A program made the translations under genes and the position numbers. Below the pieces are notes generated by a model. That model had not been told where the DNA came from, ran no database searches, and was given only the letters and a program-made list of their open reading frames with translations. A DNA stretch of 36,284 bases from Caballeronia arvi (GTDB lineage Bacteria > Pseudomonadota > Gammaproteobacteria > Burkholderiales > Burkholderiaceae): positions 1 through 36,284 of the forward strand of contig NZ_FCOM02000066.1 in NCBI RefSeq assembly GCF_001544695.2, read 5' to 3'. Below, one piece after another: positions 16,264 through 24,877 of this stretch; the first letter of the stretch is position 1; every line of letters begins with the position of its first letter.

Positions 16264-16542
16264 CTATCTGGCGATATCGCCGGACCGGGAGACGCCGTTC
16301 GGCATGGCGCCGTCGCCGATACGGCCGTTTGCCGCACGACGCGCCGCTACCCGATACTCTGCAGCCTGGACTTCGCCGTAAGGAAAATCCGCCCAGGCGG
16401 TCGGGCTGTAGCCGGCATTTTCGGCGCGGACGAGATCGGCACGGACCTGTGCGCGAGTGAGAGGCTGCTCGTTTCCTTGCGCGAAAGAAAGAATGGGCAA
16501 AGCGAGCGTCAATCCTGCGACTGCCTTGACGAGCGGTTTCAT
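16264..16542 (-). CDS. DUF4148 domain protein, exported
   Basis: A 92-residue small secreted protein typical of Burkholderiales. It has a signal peptide (KPLVKAVAGLTLALPILSFAQ) followed by the DUF4148 hallmark LTRAQVRADLVRAENAGYSP and an alternating Ala-rich tail (QAAEYRVAARRAA). The inner ATG at 16542 is chosen because GGGAGGTG lies just upstream and it starts the signal peptide directly. The function of DUF4148 proteins is unknown; they are usually single genes and often stress- or medium-responsive. It is monocistronic and lies tail-to-tail with porin 2. It shows no link to the catabolic genes beyond position. Confidence 0.85.
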   Translation of the reverse strand: MKPLVKAVAGLTLALPILSFAQGNEQPLTRAQVRADLVRAENAGYSPTAWADFPYGEVQAAEYRVAARRAANGRIGDGAMPNGVSRSGDIAR

Positions 16543-16705
16543 GCAACACCTCCCAGCATTGCTTGGCGACACTACGACAGGGTTCTGCGCGTAGTTCACT
16601 CCAGGCAGTCTAGCAGGGTTTGCAACTAGGGGTTGATACTAGCTTTCAGCTCGATTTTGCTATGTGTCGCAGCAGCCGCCCGGCTTGCGCAAGGCGACGG
16701 CCGCG

Positions 16706-16942
16706 TTACGACAGTACCGAATTCATCGCCGGCGAAGCGCAAGTGGGCGGATAGACGCACCACGAGCCATCGCCGTGGCGAAAGAAAATGATGGCGAAGA
16801 CCGACGAAGAAAGATCGACCTCGATCCGAACCGCGCGCCACGGCATGGTCCGCGAACGGGCGGCTCTGCTGATTCGAATATTCCCGGCCTTTCCCAGCCA
16901 GTCATGCACGAGAAACCGAAGCGATGTGTTGTGCTCGTTCAT
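16706..16942 (-). CDS. Small hypothetical protein
   Basis: 78 residues. The N-terminus MNEHNTSLRFLVHDWL and the segment FAIIFFRHGDGSWCVYPP resemble a small Burkholderiaceae family of hypothetical proteins that I recall having the same 'TSLRFLV...FFRHDDG-W-VFPP' layout. No signal peptide or membrane segment is present; it is probably a small alpha/beta protein. The Shine-Dalgarno is weak (GAGAG). An overlapping frame on the same strand is less convincing. I assign no function. Confidence 0.5.
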   Translation of the reverse strand: MNEHNTSLRFLVHDWLGKAGNIRISRAARSRTMPWRAVRIEVDLSSSVFAIIFFRHGDGSWCVYPPTCASPAMNSVLS

Positions 16943-17000
16943 TCCAGACTCTCAGCAAAATCACGTTGAAGGCTTAACGCGAAGGCAGCGTCGTGCACCG

Positions 17001-18254
17001 CTAATGCAGCGCGTCGCGCCTGGCCAGCGGCTTGAACAGGCGACTCCACGCGGCGCTGATCAGCACGGTCGCGAAGCCGCCGACGACGACCGAGCCCACG
17101 ACACCCAGGGCCGTGGCACTCACTCCGGACTCGAACTCTCCAAGCTGATTGCTCGCACCGATGAAAAGCGTATTCACCGCTGCCACGCGGCCCCGCATGC
17201 GATCAGGCGTTTCGAGTTGAATCAGCGTTTGCCGAACGATGACGCTGATCGTGTCGGCGCCTCCGGAAACCGCGAGCAAGAGCAGCGACACGGGAAACCA
17301 TCGGGAGAGGCCGAACGCGACGATGGAAACGCCGTAGATGGCCACCGCGATCAACAGCTTTTTGCCGACCCCGCTGACGATGGCGCGTCTGGAAAGATAG
17401 AGCCCGACGCACAACGCACCCATCGCAGGCGCGGAGCGCAGCAAACCAAGGCCTTGTGGCCCGACATGCAGAATCTGCTTCGCATAGACGGGCAGGAGCG
17501 CCGTTGCGCCTCCGAACAGCACCGCGAAGAGGTCGAGCGATATGGCGCCCAGTAGCAACGGACTGCTCCAGATGAAACGCAGGCCCGCGAGTATCGTGTC
17601 CGCCGTCACCGGCTCGCGCGGCGGTGGCGTGTAGTCGTAGCGAACGAACGCATACATCACGGCGCTGATGCAACAGAGCACCGCGCTTGTCAGATACACC
17701 GTGCCGACGCTGACAGCGAAGAGCACGCCGCCCAGCGCCGGCCCCGCGATCACGGAAATTTGCTGAACCACCGTGCTGAGCGCCATCGATCGTGCAAGGA
17801 GCCGGGGCGGAACGAGCATGGGCAAGAGCGCTTGCTGGCCTGCCATCTGGAACGGTCTGATTGCACCGAGCATGAGCGACAGCCCAAGCAGCGTATCGCG
17901 AGTCACGCTGTGAGTGGCCGTGGACACGATGAGCAGCGTCGCTGCGACCGCCTGCAACGCAAGGCAGCCCGCAACCATCCGCCCACGATGCAGCCGGTCG
18001 GCGCAATGACCGGCGATGAGCGTCGTGGCAAGACCCGGGACGAACTGAAAAAGCCCGACGAGGCCGAGATCCCAGGCACTCGATGTCAGGTCGTACATAT
18101 GCCAGCTGATCGCCAGCATCAGCATTTGCTGAGCGCTGATCGAGGCGATGCGCGCGACCAGAAAACGCATGAGCGATGCGTGACGCAACAGGGAGGTCAC
18201 GTCGTCCGAACAGGTTGGCATAGACGGCGATGGGGTGTCGCGAGAAGCTGTCAT
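17001..18254 (-). CDS. MFS transporter, MFS_3 (EntS-like) type
   Basis: A 417-residue twelve-helix transporter of the MFS_3 group that includes enterobactin exporter EntS. Typical segments are MRFLVARIASISAQQMLMLA in helix 1, SSAWDLGLVGLFQFVPGLAT in helix 2, GHCADRLHRGRMVAGC after helix 2, IRPFQMAGQQALLPMLVP in the helix 4 region, and ETPDRMRGRVAAVNTLFIGA late in the protein. These carriers usually export small molecules. It is the last gene of the region B operon, 25 bases after the ACS-type MFS gene, so it may relieve intermediates or toxic aromatics. That role is inferred from context. Confidence 0.8.
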   Translation of the reverse strand: MTASRDTPSPSMPTCSDDVTSLLRHASLMRFLVARIASISAQQMLMLAISWHMYDLTSSAWDLGLVGLFQFVPGLATTLIAGHCADRLHRGRMVAGCLALQAVAATLLIVSTATHSVTRDTLLGLSLMLGAIRPFQMAGQQALLPMLVPPRLLARSMALSTVVQQISVIAGPALGGVLFAVSVGTVYLTSAVLCCISAVMYAFVRYDYTPPPREPVTADTILAGLRFIWSSPLLLGAISLDLFAVLFGGATALLPVYAKQILHVGPQGLGLLRSAPAMGALCVGLYLSRRAIVSGVGKKLLIAVAIYGVSIVAFGLSRWFPVSLLLLAVSGGADTISVIVRQTLIQLETPDRMRGRVAAVNTLFIGASNQLGEFESGVSATALGVVGSVVVGGFATVLISAAWSRLFKPLARRDALH

Positions 18255-18279
18255 GGCACGGCGCGCGCGAGAGCGTTGA

Positions 18280-19638
18280 TCATCGCGACTCCCCTGCCCG
18301 GGTACGTGCTACCGTGGGCGACGTCTCGCACAGAACGCATTCGGGCTGCACTTGCGTCGCCGTGACGTCGCTGCTCGAGTCCTCGTCCGGACCTGCATTG
18401 ACCCTCGGCGCCCACTTCCGTCGTAGCAGCACGATGGTACTGGTCGCCCCGAGCAGCAGGAACGCGAAGATCGCGAGCATCGGCCACGTGTAGCTGTGTC
18501 CGACATGAAGCAGCCATCCCGACAGGCTGGCCGACACACCGCCCGCGAGACTCGTCGCCACTTGCTGCAGGCCCGTGTTGAGCCCAACCGCCTGTTTCGG
18601 AATCAGCGTGAGTTTGACGAGGGCGAGATTGTTCGCGGTGACGAGCCCCAGCAAGGAAAGCGAAACGACATTCCACAGCAGTGCCATGTGCGGCGAACGG
18701 GCATACGCGCCGAGCAGCACCGTGGTGCCACCGACGAAGCCGGCTACGATGAACGACTTGCGAACGATCACGGCGTCATATCCACGCGCGATCAGGCGGT
18801 CGGCGGCCCAACCGGCAAGCGCCGCCACGACCGCGATGCCCGCGAAGCTGAAGAACGTGTAGAGGCCCGACTGCGTGAGCGAGAGGCCGCGCTGTTCGAC
18901 CAGATACGCCGGCATCCACGTCATGCAATAGAACGCGAAATAGCTGTAGCAGAAATTGGTGATCAGGCCGCCCCACACCACCGGACTCGACAGCAGGTTC
19001 GCCAGCGGCACCGAGGCCGCGCGCTTTTTCGCTACGGCAAGCTGCGCACGGGAGGGAAAGTCGTTCGTGAGCGTCAGCAGCCACGGCACCAGCCAGAGCA
19101 ATCCGGCGAGACCCGTGACGATGAACATCGCCTTCCACGAGCTCACCGAGATGAGCCAGGCTGCGATCGGTGCGCCGAGCGCCGGTCCCATCTTTCCCCC
19201 GATGGAATAGATGCCGAGCGCCGTGCCTTTTTGCGTTTCATCGAAATGATCGGCGAGATAGCGATACGTTGCCGGCACCACGACCGATTCCGCGACGCCG
19301 ATCATGAGACGTACGACGATCAGCGCGGAAAGCGAGGTCACGATGCCCGTCGCCGCAGACGCGAGACACCAGAGCAGAAAGCAGATCGCATAAGGCCACT
19401 TCACGCCGTAGCGATCGACCAGCCAGCCCATCGGCATTTGAAGCAGGCCGTAGGACCAGAACATCGCAGAGCCGAGCCAGCCGCGCTGGACATGCGTCAA
19501 CGCGAATTCCTGCACGAAGTGATGATCCGCGAACGCAGCGGACATGCTCGTGCGATCGACGTGCGAGATCATCAACCCGAGCGCGAGCAGCACGAGAATG
19601 ACCCAGCGGTTGCCGCGTTCATGTCCGGTGATCGCCAC
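18280..19638 (-). CDS. MFS transporter, anion:cation symporter type, copy 2
   Basis: About 452 residues, an ACS-family carrier and paralogue of the MFS gene at 13176. It shares the segments LMISHVDRTSMSAAFAD, QMPMGWLVDRYGVKWPYAIC, SSPVVWGGLITNFCYSYFAF and WMPAYLVEQRGLS, and GLLWLVPWLLTL. The GTG at 19638 is preferred, with GGAGA nine bases upstream; the longer open reading to 19737 overlaps the preceding gene. The C-terminal 30 or so residues after RRKWAPRVN extend beyond copy 1 and look disordered. It lies 17 bases after the decarboxylase-like gene in the operon, repeating the transporter plus decarboxylase-like pairing of region A. Confidence 0.85.
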   Translation of the reverse strand: MAITGHERGNRWVILVLLALGLMISHVDRTSMSAAFADHHFVQEFALTHVQRGWLGSAMFWSYGLLQMPMGWLVDRYGVKWPYAICFLLWCLASAATGIVTSLSALIVVRLMIGVAESVVVPATYRYLADHFDETQKGTALGIYSIGGKMGPALGAPIAAWLISVSSWKAMFIVTGLAGLLWLVPWLLTLTNDFPSRAQLAVAKKRAASVPLANLLSSPVVWGGLITNFCYSYFAFYCMTWMPAYLVEQRGLSLTQSGLYTFFSFAGIAVVAALAGWAADRLIARGYDAVIVRKSFIVAGFVGGTTVLLGAYARSPHMALLWNVVSLSLLGLVTANNLALVKLTLIPKQAVGLNTGLQQVATSLAGGVSASLSGWLLHVGHSYTWPMLAIFAFLLLGATSTIVLLRRKWAPRVNAGPDEDSSSDVTATQVQPECVLCETSPTVARTRAGESR

Positions 19639-19655
19639 GATGTTCAGTCTCCGCT

Positions 19656-20531
19656 TTAACCCAGGCTGCCGGTCACATCGTCGAACAGCTCGTCGACGGA
19701 CAAGCGGCGCGGAATGATCTTCTGATCGAGCGCCCAATCGACGGCCAGTTGCAGGCCTTTGCGGTTCGCTTCCAGCCCGATCGGAGGAAACACGGCCGGA
19801 ACGCTCTCAGCAGCCTCGCGGCTCTCGACGACCATGCGATACAACTCGCGCACGATATCCGGCCGCTCCTTCGACACCTGCTCGTGCACCACGAACATGT
19901 GGTTGATCGGCACGACACCGCTTCGCGCGAACCAGTCTTTCGCGGCAGCCTGCGCGTCGGGCACGAGCGTGCGCACGCGTTCGTCCTTCGGCATGTCCTC
20001 GCCGAGCAATGCCGCCGCGAGTTCGCCGTCGAGCATCATTTGCGGAATCGATGAACCCGCCGGCAGACGCTGGCAATTCGACGGATCGCTGTACTCGGCG
20101 AGGTGGCCGTCGCCGAGCGTCATCCACGTGACGCGGTCGAGATCGACGCCGTATTCGTGGCGCAGAATGCCGCGAATCCACAGCGCGGTCGTCTGCGTGT
20201 ACGTGCGCACGCCGACCTTCTTGCCTTCGATATCCTTCGGATCGAGATGACCGAAGTCGATGTTGTATCCCGCGCAGTGATGCTGAAAGCGGCCCGAGAT
20301 CGGCGCGGGCAGCAAGACATAAGGCTTGCCGTAGGCCTTCGCCTGCAGGAAGGTGACGATCGCCAGCTCGCCCGCGTCGAACCCGCTCTCGCGCACCATC
20401 GCCTTGAAGCCGTTGTGCGCAGGCGTCGGTCCGCAGAAGTCGAGGTTCACGAGGTCCGATTTCACGCGGCCGTCGCGCATCGCCTTCGTCACGGCATATT
20501 CGGCAAGATTGACGCGCAGCGTCGTGGTCAT
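19656..20531 (-). CDS. 4,5-dihydroxyphthalate-decarboxylase-like protein, copy 2
   Basis: A 291-residue close paralogue of the gene at 11195, nearly identical in many blocks: NIDFG-LDPKDIEG; KVGVRTYTQTTALWIRGILR; VVPINHMFVVH; PPIGLEANRKG; and LSVDELFDD. It has the same cytoplasmic, signal-less NMT1-like fold. The ATG at 20531 has AGGAG seven bases upstream; the longer reading from 20588 would overlap the ThDP gene. It is sixth in the region B operon, directly after the ThDP enzyme. The high similarity to copy 1 suggests a recent duplication with possible division of labour between related substrates. The enzymatic activity is a family inference. Confidence 0.75.
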   Translation of the reverse strand: MTTTLRVNLAEYAVTKAMRDGRVKSDLVNLDFCGPTPAHNGFKAMVRESGFDAGELAIVTFLQAKAYGKPYVLLPAPISGRFQHHCAGYNIDFGHLDPKDIEGKKVGVRTYTQTTALWIRGILRHEYGVDLDRVTWMTLGDGHLAEYSDPSNCQRLPAGSSIPQMMLDGELAAALLGEDMPKDERVRTLVPDAQAAAKDWFARSGVVPINHMFVVHEQVSKERPDIVRELYRMVVESREAAESVPAVFPPIGLEANRKGLQLAVDWALDQKIIPRRLSVDELFDDVTGSLG

Positions 20532-20563
20532 GTGTGTGCTCCTGTTGCTCGTATCGTTGGAAG

Positions 20564-22114
20564 TCAAAGCCGTACTTCGATCAGGCAAGGGCCGGTTTCA
20601 CGCGTCGAGTCGATCAACGCCTTGTGGAAGCCTTCGGCAGTCTCGACGGCCACTGACGGCACGCCCATGCTCTTCGCCATCGCGAGCCAGTCGATGCGCG
20701 GCTTGTCGATGTCGATCATCGACAACGCGCGCTCGTTTGGCGCGCCCGCGCCCATGTTCGCGTATTCGGCCTTCAGGATTGCGTAACTGTTGTTGGCGAA
20801 GATGATCGTCGTGACGTTCAGGCCTTCGCGCGCCTGCGTCCACAGCGACTGGATGGTGTACATCGCGCTGCCGTCGCCGACCATGCAGAACACGCGCCGG
20901 TCCGGGCACGCGAGCGCAGCGCCAGTTGCGACAGGTGTTGCATAACCGATCGAACCGCCCATGTTGTTGATGAGATCGTGCGGCCGCGCGCCCATCGTGA
21001 GGCTCATGGACTCGCGCCCCGTCGTCAGCGATTCATCGACGACGATGCAGTGCTCCGGCAACGCCGCCGCCAGCGCATGCGCGATGCTCGCCGGATTGAG
21101 CGCGCCCGTCGGAACCGCCGTCTCGATGCGCTGTTGAAGAACGGCCGCCGTGTGCGATGCGCCGAGCGCCTGCAATAGCATGTCGAACGCGAGTTCGCTG
21201 TTTTCATCGGCCTCGACCAGCGGATGCACGAGCGTGCCTTCGGCCTTGAGCAGACTCGGCTTGTCCGGATAAGCGAAGAACGCGACGGGTTCGCGCGTCT
21301 CGACGGTGATGATGTGCCTGAAGTCCCTGAGAAACGCCGTGGCCTGCGCGACTGCATACGGAATGCGCGCGAGCGGCACGCGGCCCGCGCCACGCTCGAT
21401 GCGCGCCGTGAAGAACTGCGAACCGAGCAGCGCGCCGGTTGCGGCAGCGACGCGGCCCGCCTTTTCGAGCGCCGCGCCGCGCGTCGCCTTGTTTGCGAGC
21501 ACGATCAGCGCTGGCTCGCCCGAGCGAAGCACGCGCGCGACGTGCTCGATGCGTTCTGCGCTCGGCGCCTTGCGTGCCTGCACACGAGTTGGCAAAGACG
21601 CGGGCGCTGCATCGACTTGCTGCCATGACGTATCGCCGGGAAGAATCAGCGTGGCGATCTGGCCCGGATGCCCGCTCGCCTTCGCGACGGCCTGAGCCGC
21701 ATCCCACGCAATCGTGTTCGATGATTCCGCACGGCGCACCCAATGACTCAGCGGCCGCGCGAGACCTTCGATATCCGACGTCAGCGGCGGGTCGTACTTG
21801 AGATGCGACACCGAATGCTCGCCGACGACGTTGATCATGCCCGACGACGCGCGCTTCGCGTTATGGATGTTCGCGAGACCGTTCGCCAATCCCGGTCCCA
21901 GATGCAGCAGCGTGGACGCGGGCGTGTCCTTCATGCGATACCATCCGTCGGCCGCGCCGGTGGCGACGCCTTCGAACAGACACAGCACGCTGCGCATCTT
22001 CGGGTTGTTGCCGAGCGCGGCGAGAAAATGCATCTCTGACGTGCCCGGATTCGCGAAGCAGATATCGACGCCCTGCCCGACCAGCGTCGCGACGAGACTT
22101 TCGGCGCCGTTCAT
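20564..22114 (-). CDS. Thiamine-diphosphate enzyme, acetolactate-synthase/benzoylformate-decarboxylase-like
   Basis: A 516-residue three-domain ThDP enzyme. The N-terminal Pyr domain has GVDICFANPGTSEMHFLAAL and the activating Glu48 in LFEGVATGAADGW. The C-terminal domain has the ThDP/Mg motif from GDG (413-415) to NN (441-442), as MVGDGSAMYTIQSLW and IIFANNSYAIL. The middle domain carries the Rossmann-like part. It is shorter than true acetolactate synthase (about 560-570), lacks a regulatory-subunit gene nearby, and resembles the stand-alone decarboxylase or lyase class. The ATG at 22114 overlaps the aldolase stop (TGATG), so translation is coupled. In this operon it could decarboxylate a 2-oxo acid made by the aldolase or act on an arylglyoxylate; neither can be decided from sequence. 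Confidence 0.85.
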   Translation of the reverse strand: MNGAESLVATLVGQGVDICFANPGTSEMHFLAALGNNPKMRSVLCLFEGVATGAADGWYRMKDTPASTLLHLGPGLANGLANIHNAKRASSGMINVVGEHSVSHLKYDPPLTSDIEGLARPLSHWVRRAESSNTIAWDAAQAVAKASGHPGQIATLILPGDTSWQQVDAAPASLPTRVQARKAPSAERIEHVARVLRSGEPALIVLANKATRGAALEKAGRVAAATGALLGSQFFTARIERGAGRVPLARIPYAVAQATAFLRDFRHIITVETREPVAFFAYPDKPSLLKAEGTLVHPLVEADENSELAFDMLLQALGASHTAAVLQQRIETAVPTGALNPASIAHALAAALPEHCIVVDESLTTGRESMSLTMGARPHDLINNMGGSIGYATPVATGAALACPDRRVFCMVGDGSAMYTIQSLWTQAREGLNVTTIIFANNSYAILKAEYANMGAGAPNERALSMIDIDKPRIDWLAMAKSMGVPSVAVETAEGFHKALIDSTRETGPCLIEVRL

Positions 22115-22971
22115 CAGTAGCCTGCCAGTTCGCGTGCGAGACCGACGACGCCATACGTGCGTGCCGGCGCGGACATCAGGAAGCGATACCCCTCTTCCTG
22201 CAGCCGCCGATGATTCTTCGCCGTCACATGCGGATTGCCGACGACGACATTGTGCTTGCGGCACGTGTCGACGATCTGACGCATCGCGGCGACCACTTCG
22301 GGATGTTCATACTGACGCGGCAGCCCGAGCTCCTGACTCAGATCGCCCTCGCCGATCAGAATGAAACCGATGCCCGGCACATTGGCGAGCATGTCGTCGA
22401 GGTTCTCGATTGCCTGCGTGCTTTCGCACATCAGGCCCACGAGAATCTCGCCTTGCGGTGCGAGCGGCCAGACGTCGGCCTTCTCGTAGTATTCCTGCAT
22501 CGACAGGCCCCAGTAGCGCGCGGCATTGGCGGGGCCGTCGCCGCGCACGCCTTTCGGTTCGTACAGCGGCGCGTTCTTCGGACGCGCATAGCGGCATGAC
22601 GCAACGGCGTTGTACGCCTGTTCGACGGTCGCGACGTGCGGCCAGATCACGCCGTAAGCGCCGCGATCGAGCACCTGCTTGGCGAAGCTCTGATTCATCT
22701 CCGCGCCATTGGCGGGAATGCGCGCGATCGGCGTCACTTTCGGCGCGACCGATCCGGAATCGGCGATCTGCTTGCGGCTCAACATGTACTGGAGCGCATC
22801 GCCGAGCGCGGACACGTCGTACGGGTTGTGCTCCATCTCGAAGACGATGCCGTCATAAGGCGCATCGCTCATTTCGATGGCGGTCTGCTTGTCGAGCTTC
22901 GCGAACGCTGCGTGCGCGGCCTTGCCCGATTCGAAGGCGCGGATGATGCTGTTCAGGCGGGTGTCTGACAT
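22114..22971 (-). CDS. HpcH/HpaI-family aldolase
   Basis: A 285-residue class II pyruvate-type aldolase. Features: the opening IIRAFESGKAAHAAF; YDGIVFEMEHNPYD in place of the family's D-x-EH segment; PIARIPANG with the substrate-binding Arg; KQVLDRGAYGVIWPHVATVE; and GLMCESTQAIENLDDMLANV with the metal-ligand Glu, then GFILIGEGDLSQELG. Such enzymes cleave 4-hydroxy-2-oxo acids to pyruvate plus a carbonyl compound. Next to a LigJ-type hydratase it is the natural candidate for the 4-carboxy-4-hydroxy-2-oxoadipate cleavage step, replacing LigK, which belongs to another fold. The ATG at 22971 has AAGGAAG upstream. It is coupled to the following ThDP gene by TGATG. Confidence 0.85.
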   Translation of the reverse strand: MSDTRLNSIIRAFESGKAAHAAFAKLDKQTAIEMSDAPYDGIVFEMEHNPYDVSALGDALQYMLSRKQIADSGSVAPKVTPIARIPANGAEMNQSFAKQVLDRGAYGVIWPHVATVEQAYNAVASCRYARPKNAPLYEPKGVRGDGPANAARYWGLSMQEYYEKADVWPLAPQGEILVGLMCESTQAIENLDDMLANVPGIGFILIGEGDLSQELGLPRQYEHPEVVAAMRQIVDTCRKHNVVVGNPHVTAKNHRRLQEEGYRFLMSAPARTYGVVGLARELAGY

Positions 22972-22982
22972 GATGTTCTTCC

Positions 22983-23831
22983 TTATTTGCTCAAGGCCGG
23001 ATAGAGCTTCTGCGCGGTCTTGCCGAAGATCCATGCGCGATCTTCTTCGCTCAGGCAAGCGAGCCCTTGTTCCGCGGTCGCGAGAATCTCGCTCAACGTG
23101 CCGGTCGATGTCGGGAAATTCGAACCCCACGCGAGACGTTGCGCGCCGAAGGCTTCGACTACGCGCGGAAAGAACGTCTCCGCACTGGCCTTCTCCTTCT
23201 TCACGTCGCCGAAGATGCGCGGCGTGAGCTTCATGTAGACGTTCGGCAGATCGCCCAGCTCGAACAAGCTGGCCGCGTTCGCATACGGAGGGCCGTCGAG
23301 CACATCGGGACGCGCCAGATGATCGAGGATGATGTTCACCGTCGGAAACTTTTCTGCGAGCATGCGCACTTGCGGCAGGCCGACCGGTCCGGTCTGGATG
23401 CACATCGGCAGCTTCAGTTCCGCGAGCATCTCCCACGCCTTGAAGGACTTGGGGTTATCGAGTTCGCTCGGGTCGAAATCCTTGGTGGACCCCCCCGTGA
23501 AGATGCGCAAGCCGGCCAGCCCTTTGTCCGCCCATCCTTTGATGACGGCGGCCACGTCGCCGGCCAGCATGTCCACGGAACCCACGGCGATGAGCCGGTT
23601 TTTATACCGATTGCAGCCGTCCACCACGTAGCTGTTATCGAAGCCGTAGGTCGTCGACGAATGCACCACCGCTGCCTTCGCGACGCCCGCTTCGTCCATC
23701 GCCGCGATCAGCGCTTCGACGGTGTTCGGGCGTTCCTGCGACCAGTCCGAGCGCTTGCCGAACAACGGCGCGGGCGGATAGCGCTTCTCGTCGTCGGAGA
23801 TGATGTGAGGATGAATGTCGATGATGTTCAT
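22983..23831 (-). CDS. Amidohydrolase-2 family hydrolase, LigI-like, copy 1
   Basis: A 282-residue TIM-barrel amidohydrolase of the PF04909 family. It has MNIIDIHPHII with the HxH metal motif at residues 7-9, VHSSTTYGFDNSYVVDG, GLAGLRIFTGGS, PMCIQTGPVGLP, IILDHLARPDVLDGPPYA with the DH pair, and LAWGSNFPTSTG where the family's late Asp-containing segment lies. In the protocatechuate 4,5-cleavage route this family includes LigI, which opens 2-pyrone-4,6-dicarboxylate. The start ATG overlaps the LigJ stop (TGATG). It is a paralogue of the amidohydrolase at 29651 along the full length. Lactonase activity is the best guess; other C-O, C-N or decarboxylation reactions occur in the family. Confidence 0.75.
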   Translation of the reverse strand: MNIIDIHPHIISDDEKRYPPAPLFGKRSDWSQERPNTVEALIAAMDEAGVAKAAVVHSSTTYGFDNSYVVDGCNRYKNRLIAVGSVDMLAGDVAAVIKGWADKGLAGLRIFTGGSTKDFDPSELDNPKSFKAWEMLAELKLPMCIQTGPVGLPQVRMLAEKFPTVNIILDHLARPDVLDGPPYANAASLFELGDLPNVYMKLTPRIFGDVKKEKASAETFFPRVVEAFGAQRLAWGSNFPTSTGTLSEILATAEQGLACLSEEDRAWIFGKTAQKLYPALSK

Positions 23832-24856
23832 CACAGTCCTTTCGCCTTGAGGTGCTGGTCCAGACGCGGATACACGCGTCGCGCGTTGCCCTCGAAGATT
23901 GCCTGGCGGTCCGCATCGCTGAGCGCTTCGCACGCGTCGATGTAGCGCTTCGTATCGTCGAAATACTCGCCGGTATTCGGATCGCGGCCGCGCACCGCGC
24001 CGATCATTTCCGAGCCGAACAGCACATTGCTCGTCGGCACGACCTTGGTCAGCAGTTCCACGCCCGGATGGTGATAGACGCAGGTATCGAAGAAAATGTT
24101 GTTCAACAGGCCTTCGAGCGGACGCTTGGCCATCTCGAGCGACATGCCGCGATAACGTCCCCAGTGATACGGCACGGCACCGCCGCCATGCGGAATCACG
24201 AGACGCAGCGTCGGGAAGTCCTTGAACAGATCGCCTTGCAGCAGTTGCATGAACACCGACGTATCCGCATTCAGATAGTGCGCGCCCGTGCCGTGATGAC
24301 ACGGATTGCACGATGCCGCGACGTGGATCATCGCGGGCACGTCGAGATCGCACAGCGCTTCGTAGACGGGATACCACTCGCGATCCGTCATCGGCTTGCC
24401 GGTCCAGTAACCGCCGCTCGGGTCCGGATTCAGATTGCAGCCGACGAAACCCATCTCCTCGACACAACGGCGCAACTCGGGCACCGAGTTCTTCGGCGGG
24501 GCCAGCGGCGATTGCGGCAACTGACAAACCGGCACGAAGTTGTCCGGATAAAGATCGCAGACGCGGCGCACGAGATCGTTCGACACTTCGGCCCATTCCA
24601 GGCTCGTGCGCTCGTTGCCGAGGTGGTGACTCATGAGGCCGGCGATCGGCGAGAACAGCGTGAGGTCGCCGCCGCGTTCCTGTTGCAGACGCAGTTGACC
24701 GTTGCCGACACCTTCGCGGATATCGTCATCGGTGACGTACGCGCCGGAGAGCGGCGGCGCGTTGGCCGGATCGTCGGCGGACGCGATCTGCTTCGCGCGC
24801 CAGTCGCGGAAAGAAGCGGGGACGGTCGTGAAGTGACCGTGGCAATCGATGATCAT
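23831..24856 (-). CDS. ligJ: 4-oxalomesaconate hydratase-type amidohydrolase (LigJ family)
   Basis: 341 residues, collinear with the LigJ of sphingomonads as I recall it. Matching segments: MIIDCHGH with HxH at 6-8; LTLFSPIAGLMSHHLGNE; DLYPDNFVPVCQLPQSP; EEMGFVGCNLNPDPSGGYW; WYPVYEALCDLDVPAMIHVA; FPTLRLVIPHGGGAVPYHWG; NNIFFDTCVYH; LFGSEMIGAVRG; and IFEGNARRVYPRLD. LigJ hydrates 4-oxalomesaconate to 4-carboxy-4-hydroxy-2-oxoadipate in protocatechuate 4,5-cleavage and gallate catabolism. A free-standing decarboxylase of the same superfamily is the alternative. It is second in its operon, 21 bases after the frameshifted decarboxylase-like gene and coupled by TGATG to the next hydrolase. Confidence 0.75.
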   Translation of the reverse strand: MIIDCHGHFTTVPASFRDWRAKQIASADDPANAPPLSGAYVTDDDIREGVGNGQLRLQQERGGDLTLFSPIAGLMSHHLGNERTSLEWAEVSNDLVRRVCDLYPDNFVPVCQLPQSPLAPPKNSVPELRRCVEEMGFVGCNLNPDPSGGYWTGKPMTDREWYPVYEALCDLDVPAMIHVAASCNPCHHGTGAHYLNADTSVFMQLLQGDLFKDFPTLRLVIPHGGGAVPYHWGRYRGMSLEMAKRPLEGLLNNIFFDTCVYHHPGVELLTKVVPTSNVLFGSEMIGAVRGRDPNTGEYFDDTKRYIDACEALSDADRQAIFEGNARRVYPRLDQHLKAKGL

Positions 24857-24877
24857 GTTCTTTTGCTTCCGTACGGA

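Noticed and set aside
18496..19659. Plus-strand open frame (387 codons) opposite MFS copy 2
   Set aside because: It is a mirror of the transporter with Arg/His-rich composition and no start signals.
20564..22114. Calling the ThDP enzyme acetolactate synthase (ilvB)
   Set aside because: It is shorter than IlvB, has no small-subunit gene beside it and lies in a catabolic operon; only the general ThDP fold is supported.
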